NCBI GenBank assembly: GCA_023266715.1
Contig: JAHFPK010000033.1
Location: forward strand, 1-11,810
Direction: 5' to 3'
DNA: 11,810 nt
Origin: Hyphomicrobiales bacterium
GTDB lineage: Bacteria > Pseudomonadota > Alphaproteobacteria > Rhizobiales > Aestuariivirgaceae
Shown: one piece after another, positions 1 to 5,501 of the stretch
How positions within the stretch are numbered: position 1 is the first letter of the stretch
How the letters are laid out: each line of letters opens with the position of its first letter
Notes under the pieces: model-generated
Told to the model about the DNA's origin: nothing
Database searches by the model: none
The model's input: the letters and a program-made list of their open reading frames with translations, nothing else
Translations under genes and position numbers: made by a program

Positions 1-579
1 CCCGAAGCAGCTTTCGCCGAAGCGGGTGTTGAGTATGACTTCGTGCCCATCAGCCGCAAGACCAACGAGAATCTCACCGAAGATTATCGCAAAATCAATC
101 CGCGCCAGCAACTTCCGGCTCTGATGTTGCCTGATGGCACCATCATGACCGAAGGGGCTGCCATGCTGCTCCATATTGGCGATGCTTTCTCCGCTGTCGG
201 CCTGATCCCTAAACCAGGCAGCAGCGCGCGTGCCCAGCATGATTGCTGGCTCGTCTTCTTTGCGGTCAATGTTTACGAAGGCGAACTGCGCCAGATTCGC
301 CCCGGCAGCTATACAACACGGCCTGACGGCGCCGAAGGCATTAAAGCTGCCGCCGATGCCTACGTCGAGCGCCACTTTCAAATCTACAACGATAATCTGG
401 GAACCGGGCCCTATCTCTTTGGCAATCATTTCACCATGATCGATATTTATGTCTGGGTGCTAGCCCAGTGGATGGAGCAGCCCTGGTTGACCCAGCATTG
501 CCCGAAGGTAAAGCGCCTCTCGGATACAGTTATGGCCCGCCCCCCGATCATCCCCATCCAAAAGGCCCATTTCGACTGA
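1..579 (+). CDS. Glutathione S-transferase family protein (5' end cut by window edge)
   Basis: The reading frame is open from base 1, and the codons before the GTG at 43 already encode GST-like sequence (EAGVEYDFV). The true start is therefore upstream of the window and GTG-43 is internal. The visible 192 residues contain most of an N-terminal thioredoxin fold, with the cis-proline loop (QQLPALMLPDG) followed by the TEGAAMLLHI stretch, whose Glu normally contacts the gamma-glutamyl group of glutathione. The all-helical C-terminal domain includes YLFGNHFTMIDIY, and its TMID matches the S/T-x-x-D N-capping box of the GST C-domain. Family members run about 200-215 residues, so roughly 10-20 residues are missing, including the catalytic Ser/Tyr/Cys region; the class cannot be assigned. 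Expected role: cytosolic conjugation of glutathione to electrophiles, or a related detoxification step. The substrate is unknown. It ends 2 nt from a convergent flavoprotein gene. Confidence 0.88.
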   Translation, partial: PEAAFAEAGVEYDFVPISRKTNENLTEDYRKINPRQQLPALMLPDGTIMTEGAAMLLHIGDAFSAVGLIPKPGSSARAQHDCWLVFFAVNVYEGELRQIRPGSYTTRPDGAEGIKAAADAYVERHFQIYNDNLGTGPYLFGNHFTMIDIYVWVLAQWMEQPWLTQHCPKVKRLSDTVMARPPIIPIQKAHFD

Positions 580-581
580 GA

Positions 582-1814
582 CTAACCTGCCATCCTATCC
601 ATATGATCCGCAAGGAAGGCGGCGTCCTTGCCGACATAAGCGAGAATCCCTGACCCGAACGTATGCATCCAGTGCAGTCCGAGAAAATAGGCGCCGGGGC
701 AGTCTGTCACGCCGCGCTGTTGGATCGGCATGCCACCTGCGTCGAAGATTGGCAATTTTACCCAGTCAAAAGTGTAACCATGCCCCGTTGTCCAAATGAC
801 CGAGCGAATATTTTCGGCGCGCAAGTCAAGTGAACTGGAGAATTGGAATTGTGGCGACACTTGCGGCGGCGGGCCATCGCCCTGTTCAACCTCGGTTCGC
901 ATGGCGTGCGTAGCCGCCAGCGTGTTTGCCGCTGAAATGAAATCAGTATAACTTTTGTCCGCCTCTTTGAGTATCTGTGCCGCATCATCGGCGAGTCCTA
1001 ATTTGCTTTCGGACACACTCCTCACGCGCCCAAGCAGTGTAGCTCCAGATTTTGCCAGCGCCCTTGCATCAATATCATGGCCACCGTCGATACCGGTCAT
1101 AATCGTCGTCGGTGGATATTTTTTGCCGGGAAACGAGTCGATGGGCACGTCGAAAAGCTTGAGCTTTTCGGCCCACCAGACCACGTCCCGGTTGCGATAG
1201 CGTCGGGGTACACTGCGGTGGCGGCTGATCGAGAGAAACACCTTGCGACCGTTGCGTAGCAGTTCCTCGGCAATTTGGCAGCCCGAAGCGCCACTGCCAA
1301 CAATAAGCACGGAACCCGCCGGCAATTCATCCGGATTTCGGTAGTGCGTGGCATCGGTCTGATAGATATAAGACGGAAAACCTCGGCTGAATTCTGGAAT
1401 TTGCGGACGTTGAAACGGGCCAGTAGCAATGACAACGTGCCGCGCTGCAATAGCGCCGCGCGCAGTTGAGATTGAAAAGCCATCGCTGTGGTCGTCCCGG
1501 TCGAGGGCCATAACCTCGGTCCCGGTACGCACCGGCGCAGCAATCTCTCCTGCATAGTCCTCGACGAACCGGAGAATGTCGGAATAGTCGGCAAACCCGT
1601 GCGGATCATCACCCGCATAGCTCTTGCCGGGTAACTGCAGCGACCAATTAGGCATCTGGAAGCGCAACGAGTCCCAGCGCTCTGTCCGCCAGCGCTCCGC
1701 AATGCGCCGCCTCTCGATAATGATATGCTCGCGACCGCGTTGCTGAAGGCAATAACTCATTGCCAATCCGGCTTGGCCGCCACCGATGATGACCGTGTCG
1801 TAACGTTCTTTCAT
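582..1814 (-). CDS. FAD/NAD(P)-dependent flavoprotein monooxygenase-like protein (FMO/CzcO-like)
   Basis: This 410-residue protein has the two-dinucleotide-fold layout of flavin-containing monooxygenases. The FAD Rossmann motif GGGQAG lies at residues 11-16, followed by a basic ERR stretch at the end of beta-2. The linker motif ATGPFQRP is at 130-137 and the NAD(P)H-binding motif GSGASG at 173-178. A late WTTGHGY is at 341-347 and FLGLHW at 377-382. The N-terminal LRFQMPNWSLQLPG segment also resembles the group that includes CzcO-like and YUCCA-like oxidases. Family knowledge says such enzymes use NADPH and O2 to oxygenate small nucleophilic substrates. 'K+ transport flavoprotein' labels often attached to this family are historical and are not supported here. 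The substrate cannot be read from sequence. The ATG at 1814 is the first good start, with only a weak Shine-Dalgarno. The gene stands alone on the minus strand, facing the GST gene. Confidence 0.85.
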   Translation of the reverse strand: MKERYDTVIIGGGQAGLAMSYCLQQRGREHIIIERRRIAERWRTERWDSLRFQMPNWSLQLPGKSYAGDDPHGFADYSDILRFVEDYAGEIAAPVRTGTEVMALDRDDHSDGFSISTARGAIAARHVVIATGPFQRPQIPEFSRGFPSYIYQTDATHYRNPDELPAGSVLIVGSGASGCQIAEELLRNGRKVFLSISRHRSVPRRYRNRDVVWWAEKLKLFDVPIDSFPGKKYPPTTIMTGIDGGHDIDARALAKSGATLLGRVRSVSESKLGLADDAAQILKEADKSYTDFISAANTLAATHAMRTEVEQGDGPPPQVSPQFQFSSSLDLRAENIRSVIWTTGHGYTFDWVKLPIFDAGGMPIQQRGVTDCPGAYFLGLHWMHTFGSGILAYVGKDAAFLADHMDRMAG

Positions 1815-1875
1815 GCGAAACGCTCTAGGCGGACGTCAAGATGATGATCGCACAAATAGCATCCCAAACAATCCG

Positions 1876-1905
1876 TTGCCAGGGGGATCACCCATGCCAT
1901 ATGTG
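1876..1905 (+). promoter_or_regulatory. Weak sigma70-like promoter candidate for the corA run
   Basis: TTGCCA (1876-1881, five of six matches to TTGACA) is followed after 18 nt by TATGTG (1900-1905, only three of six matches to TATAAT). It lies in the 171-nt gap between the divergent flavoprotein and corA genes and is the best candidate I found by eye. The poor -10 box makes it doubtful. The rest of the gap shows no clear hairpin, riboswitch or ORF. Confidence 0.22.
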
Positions 1906-1985
1906 CAAATGACGAATTCGTCCAACTGTTGATCATTTACCTTCTTTGTGCAAGGTGGTTCTGGAATGGAATTGAGAGTCAAAAA

Positions 1986-2981
1986 ATGCTTTCTGCTTAC
2001 GGCACGGACAAGGGCTGCCTGACCGAATTTCCCGCCGGGACTTCGGTGCCTGAGGGCGTTGTCTGGCTTGATCTGGTGGAGCCTACTGCGGAAGAAGAAA
2101 CAGCCGTCGAAGAGGCTCTCAAAATAGACATTCCGACCCGCGAAGAATTGGCCGAGATCGAAGCTTCCAGCCGCCTCTATCAGGAAGATGGCGCGGCCTT
2201 CATGACTGCCAACCTCATCCGGCGCGGCGAGAATGACCGGCCTGAATCTTCTCCTGTTACATTCATTATCAAGGGCAACCAGCTCGTCACCATTCGCTAT
2301 CATCATCCGCAAGCCTTCCCCGTCTATGTCCACCGCGCCATGAAACCCCAGTCAACCGCCTTGACCAGCTGGGGCATATTTGTGAGCCTGCTCGAAGCTG
2401 TGGTTGACCGCGCCGCTGACCATTTGGAACGCGTCGGCGTCATCGTTGATGATACCTCGCGCAAGACATTCAACAATAGCCGCACGCCATCTGGCAGGAA
2501 GGCGCGCAAAAAGCCCTTGAACCTGTCCGACCTTCTCGAGAAAATCGGCGAGGAGGGCGACTTCAATTCCAAAATGCGCGAGAGCCTTGTGTCGATTGGG
2601 CGCATGGTTGCCTTCATGCAGGCCATCGTTGACCAGATGCGCCAGACCAAGGATATGAAGGACAATCGCGGGCGCATCAAAGTTCTGCAGCGTGACATTC
2701 AATCTCTCACTGATCACTCAACATTTCTGTCCGGTAAGATAAGTTTCCTGCTGGATGCCGTTCTCGGCATGAGCACCATTGAACAGAACGGCATCATAAA
2801 GATATTTTCCGTGGCCGCCGTGGTATTCCTGCCGCCAACTTTGGTAGCCAGTCTCTATGGCATGAACTTCAAGTTCATGCCGGAACTCGACTGGGTTTAT
2901 GGTTATCCCCTGGCTATTGGCCTCATGATCCTGTCGGCGGTTTTGCCGTGGCTTTATTTCAAGCAGAAGGGTTGGCTCTGA
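1986..2981 (+). CDS. corA: CorA-family magnesium transporter
   Basis: The protein is 331 residues from the ATG at 1986. The frame also opens at a TTG at 1929, but no Shine-Dalgarno precedes that codon and the extra 19 residues look unlike the family. A modest GAGAG lies 7 nt before the ATG. The long N-terminal part is the acidic, helical cytoplasmic domain of CorA. Near the C-terminus come two membrane segments (about residues 272-290 and 307-325), with the signature YGMN (GMN at 292-294) closing the first and the FKFMPELDW loop following. CorA assembles as a pentamer in the inner membrane and admits Mg2+, sometimes Co2+ or Ni2+; GMN is the selectivity filter. A strongly basic stretch (RKARKK, about 171-176) lies in the cytoplasmic domain. 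The stop TGA overlaps the crcB ATG by one base, suggesting translational coupling. A ZntB-like exporter is an alternative reading, but the intact GMN favours uptake. Confidence 0.9.
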   Translation: MLSAYGTDKGCLTEFPAGTSVPEGVVWLDLVEPTAEEETAVEEALKIDIPTREELAEIEASSRLYQEDGAAFMTANLIRRGENDRPESSPVTFIIKGNQLVTIRYHHPQAFPVYVHRAMKPQSTALTSWGIFVSLLEAVVDRAADHLERVGVIVDDTSRKTFNNSRTPSGRKARKKPLNLSDLLEKIGEEGDFNSKMRESLVSIGRMVAFMQAIVDQMRQTKDMKDNRGRIKVLQRDIQSLTDHSTFLSGKISFLLDAVLGMSTIEQNGIIKIFSVAAVVFLPPTLVASLYGMNFKFMPELDWVYGYPLAIGLMILSAVLPWLYFKQKGWL

Positions 2982-3361
2982 TGCCAACGTTCCTTTGGGT
3001 TGCCCTCGGCGGAGCGCACGGTTCCGCCGCACGTTATGGGGTTAATATCTGGTCAGCGCGGCTGCTGGGCGCGGAGTTTCCCTGGCATACCTTTATTGTG
3101 AATGTTGTGGGTTGCTTTTCCATGGGCGTGCTGGTGGAACTGATGGCCCTTAAACTGAATGTGGGCAATGACGCCAGAGCATTTCTGACCACTGGCATTC
3201 TTGGCGGCTTTACAACCTTCTCGGCTTACTCTTTGGATTTTGCCTTGCTCGTTGAACGCAAGTCCTATGGTGCCGCAGCAGCCTATGGGATAGGCTCCGT
3301 GGCCCTTTCGCTTATTGCTGTCTTTGCAGGGTTATCTCTGGTACGCACCCTCGCATCATGA
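2981..3361 (+). CDS. crcB: Fluoride ion channel CrcB/Fluc
   Basis: This 126-residue, four-helix membrane protein is of standard Fluc length. The start at 2981 is chosen because it gives the usual family N-terminus (MPTFLWVALGG) and overlaps the corA stop (TGATG); an upstream in-frame ATG at 2948 would add 11 residues that are unlikely to be used. Visible signatures are GGAHGSAARY (10-19), the pore-lining Asn in FIVNVVGCFSMG (Asn41), and the TTGILGGFTTFS segment (70-81) with the conserved Thr/Phe/Ser residues of the fluoride path and the central Na+ site. Fluc channels work as antiparallel dual-topology dimers that let fluoride leak out of the cytoplasm, protecting enolase and pyrophosphatase. 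No fluoride riboswitch is recognisable before corA or crcB, so expression is probably constitutive with the operon. Its last four bases overlap the following rluC-like gene (ATGA). Confidence 0.95.
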   Translation: MPTFLWVALGGAHGSAARYGVNIWSARLLGAEFPWHTFIVNVVGCFSMGVLVELMALKLNVGNDARAFLTTGILGGFTTFSAYSLDFALLVERKSYGAAAAYGIGSVALSLIAVFAGLSLVRTLAS

Positions 3362-4341
3362 ACGAAATTCGGCGCTATATCGTGTCTTCGGAGGAAGATG
3401 GCATTCGGCTGGACCGCTGGTTCAGGATCCACTTTCCGCAAGTGACTTTCGCCTATCTCAACAAGTTGACCCGCACGGGCCAGGTGCGGGTTCAGGGCGG
3501 ACGTGCCAAAACCAGTACGCGGCTAAAAATCGATCAGGAGCTTCGCGTGCCGCCCCTGATGTTTGATGCGCGGCCCGCTGATGCGCCCAAGGGCGATGTA
3601 AAACCGCTCACCAGGGAAGAAACTGAATTCTTCCAAAGCATGGTCATTTTTGAGGACAGGGATCTTTATGTTCTCAACAAGCCTTCGGGCTTCGCCGTCC
3701 AGGGCGGTAGCAAGACCTTTCAGCATCTTGATGGATTATTGATGGGCTTGGCCAAAAAATCCGGCGAACGGCCCTTGCTGGTTCATAGGCTTGATCGGGA
3801 TACATCCGGCGTGATTGTCGTTGCCAAAAGACGCTCAATTGCCTCTGCCCTTGGAAAACTCTTTGCCACAAGGGCCGTGAAAAAAACCTATTGGGCGGTA
3901 GTCAAGGGCATTCCGAAACCTTCCCAGGGCCGGATCGACGTGGCCCTGACCAAAGGGCAGGGGCCAGAAGGCGACCGCGTTCGCCCCAGTGAAAAGGACG
4001 AAGAGAATTCACGGCATGCCACCACCTATTACGCCGTTGTTGATACTGCCCCACCAATCACCGCCTGGGTATCATTGAAACCCGTCACCGGGCGCCAGCA
4101 CCAATTGCGCGCCCACATGGCCTATATCGGCACACCCATTCTCGGCGATGAAAAATATGGCGGCAACGCCAATTTGCCCGAAGGCATTTCCAAGAAGCTC
4201 CACCTTCATGCCCGCCGTATCGTGTTTCCGCATCCCCGCGAAGGTGTAGTTGATATTTCTGCAAGCCTGCCACCCCATATGCGCGAAACGTGGAACACTT
4301 TCGGATTTGATCCCGATCGATATGAAACGGATACGGAATGA
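3358..4341 (+). CDS. rluC: RluC-like 23S rRNA pseudouridine synthase (RluA family)
   Basis: This is a 327-residue RluA-family enzyme. An N-terminal S4 RNA-binding domain (about residues 15-65, including GIRLDRWF and a KLTRTGQVRV stretch) is followed by the catalytic domain. The signature VHRLDRDTSG lies at 142-151, with Asp146 as the predicted nucleophile. The later GRQHQLRAHM motif (245-254) and GDEKYGG (263-269) are also typical. The family isomerises specific uridines; RluC acts on three sites in 23S rRNA, and an S4-plus-catalytic layout of this length fits RluC better than RluA, which lacks S4. Exact target sites are inferred, not seen. The ATG at 3358 overlaps the crcB stop by 4 nt with little Shine-Dalgarno, so reinitiation by terminating ribosomes is likely. 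Its own stop overlaps the ATP12 gene in the same ATGA manner. Confidence 0.88.
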   Translation: MNEIRRYIVSSEEDGIRLDRWFRIHFPQVTFAYLNKLTRTGQVRVQGGRAKTSTRLKIDQELRVPPLMFDARPADAPKGDVKPLTREETEFFQSMVIFEDRDLYVLNKPSGFAVQGGSKTFQHLDGLLMGLAKKSGERPLLVHRLDRDTSGVIVVAKRRSIASALGKLFATRAVKKTYWAVVKGIPKPSQGRIDVALTKGQGPEGDRVRPSEKDEENSRHATTYYAVVDTAPPITAWVSLKPVTGRQHQLRAHMAYIGTPILGDEKYGGNANLPEGISKKLHLHARRIVFPHPREGVVDISASLPPHMRETWNTFGFDPDRYETDTE

Positions 4342-5096
4342 TGGGGGAAACCGTGGACCAGAGATTTGAGCGCCTGTCGCGCGACCGTATTCAGCGGCCG
4401 CTGCCGAAGCGATTCTACAAATCGGTTACGGTCACTGAACAACTCGGCATTGCTTTGGATGGCCGGAGCGTAAAAACCCCGCTCAAGGCCGCGTTGGTCC
4501 TGCCCAGTAGCACTTTAGCGGAAGCCGTAGCGGCGGAATGGGACGCGCAAGTGGAGTTCATCAACCCGCACGCCATGCCACTGACCAAACTTGCCAATAC
4601 CGCCATTGACCGCGCCGTTGCCGAGAAATCAAAAATTGCTGCCGAAATATTGGAGTTTGCCGGCAGCGATATGGTCTGTTACCGGGCTGAAAGCCCTTCT
4701 GGTCTGGTGTTGCGCCAAAATACCCATTGGGATCCCATCATCACCTGGGCGAAGTCTGACCTGAAGGCCAGTTTTGAACCCACAACCACGATTACCCACA
4801 AACGCCAATCCACTGCTGCCCTGCGGTCCCTGGAAGCTCATATTGTTGCACTCGATCCATTTTCATTAGTCGCGGTTCATAGTCTCACAACGCTAACGGG
4901 TTCGGCCTTGCTCGCAACAATGGTTGCCGCTGAGAAAATTCCGGCCGATACCGCATGGGCAGCTGCCAATGTGGACGAAGACTGGCAAATCGGAACCTGG
5001 GGAGAAGATGCCGAGGCAACGGCCAGGCGCAAGGGGCGATTAAATGAGTTTTCAGGCTGCGCTAACTTCGTTAAGCTGGCGCGAATTCGCCCATAA
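4338..5096 (+). CDS. ATP12-family F1-ATPase assembly chaperone
   Basis: The 252-residue product matches the ATP12 family throughout. It opens with KRFYKSVTV and the DGRSVKTPLK segment (41-50), continues with AEWDAQ, then the highly conserved NPHAMPLTKLANTAID (76-91), SDMVCYRAESP (110-120) with LVLRQNTHWDPI, and ends with the VDEDWQIGTWGED acidic/aromatic motif (212-224). In mitochondria Atp12 binds free F1 alpha subunit and prevents its aggregation before hexamer assembly; the alphaproteobacterial homologues are assumed to do the same in the cytoplasm. Two ATG codons three bases apart (4338 and 4341) both overlap the preceding rluC stop, and which is used cannot be decided. From memory, related genomes often have a HAD-type hydrolase gene between the pseudouridine synthase and ATP12; here there is none. 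This gene is the best taxonomic marker in the window. Confidence 0.93.
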   Translation: MMGETVDQRFERLSRDRIQRPLPKRFYKSVTVTEQLGIALDGRSVKTPLKAALVLPSSTLAEAVAAEWDAQVEFINPHAMPLTKLANTAIDRAVAEKSKIAAEILEFAGSDMVCYRAESPSGLVLRQNTHWDPIITWAKSDLKASFEPTTTITHKRQSTAALRSLEAHIVALDPFSLVAVHSLTTLTGSALLATMVAAEKIPADTAWAAANVDEDWQIGTWGEDAEATARRKGRLNEFSGCANFVKLARIRP

Positions 5097-5154
5097 TGCC
5101 GCCTTATCGCCGCCCATATGTTAGATCAGAGAAACTCGCTCGAATTCAAAGTCA

Positions 5155-5159
5155 AAGGA
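5155..5159 (+). promoter_or_regulatory. Shine-Dalgarno that fixes the start of the small exported protein
   Basis: AAGGA at 5155-5159 sits 8 nt before the ATG at 5168. The same frame stays open back to an ATG at 5096, but that would place 24 arginine-rich residues before a clean signal peptide, so the downstream start is preferred. Confidence 0.7.
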
Positions 5160-5167
5160 ACGCCTCT

Positions 5168-5488
5168 ATGAAAATTCGCCTGATGTTCGCCTCCGCCATT
5201 GTGCTTGCGGGAGCAGGTTCATGGGCTTTGGCCCAATCGGCACCCGCTGATCTGGTGGCGGCCTATCAGGCGGGCGTGGCCGCAGCCAAATGCAATCTCG
5301 ACCTTGACAGTAGCAAATCCAGCCAGCTCGGGGATGCCGTTCAGCGCATTGAACAGCGCAGCGGCCTGGCCCAGAATGATCTCGATGCATTGTGGAGCAA
5401 GACCCAGGCCGATGCTGATGCCGACAACGCGGGCTTTTGCGCCAAGGCGGCAGCCAGCATCGATGGGGTGATTGCCTCTGCCCAGTAA
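5168..5488 (+). CDS. Small exported protein of unknown function, two cysteines
   Basis: I do not recognise this 106-residue protein. It begins with a classical Sec signal peptide: MKIR, a hydrophobic core (LMFASAIVLAGAGSW) and an ALA-QS cleavage site after residue 22. The mature chain of about 84 residues looks largely helical, rich in Ala, Asp, Gln and Ser, and has exactly two cysteines (Cys42 and Cys91) near its two ends. Once in the periplasm these could form a disulfide that clasps the helices together. No lipobox, membrane segment or enzymatic motif is visible. It lies 71 nt after the ATP12 gene on the same strand. CATAAT at 5092-5097 resembles a -10 box but has no partner -35, so either readthrough from the upstream run or its own promoter is possible. 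Its stop lies 13 nt from the convergent histidine kinase. Confidence 0.75.
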   Translation: MKIRLMFASAIVLAGAGSWALAQSAPADLVAAYQAGVAAAKCNLDLDSSKSSQLGDAVQRIEQRSGLAQNDLDALWSKTQADADADNAGFCAKAAASIDGVIASAQ

Positions 5489-5501
5489 CCTTGTCTGATG
5501 A

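Noticed and set aside
1815..1985. Fluoride or magnesium riboswitch ahead of corA-crcB
   Set aside because: I looked for the fluoride aptamer's conserved 5' GG-GATGG block and the later CTGATGA-like block and for long paired stems. Only a short GGG/CCC hairpin near 1882-1893 is present, so there is no support.
1929..1985. TTG start at 1929 for CorA, adding 19 residues
   Set aside because: No Shine-Dalgarno precedes it and the added residues (including three aromatic residues in a row) do not look like a CorA N-terminus. The ATG at 1986 is better.
5096..5167. ATG at 5096 as start of the small exported protein
   Set aside because: It would bury a clean signal peptide behind 24 basic residues, and AAGGA supports ATG 5168 instead.
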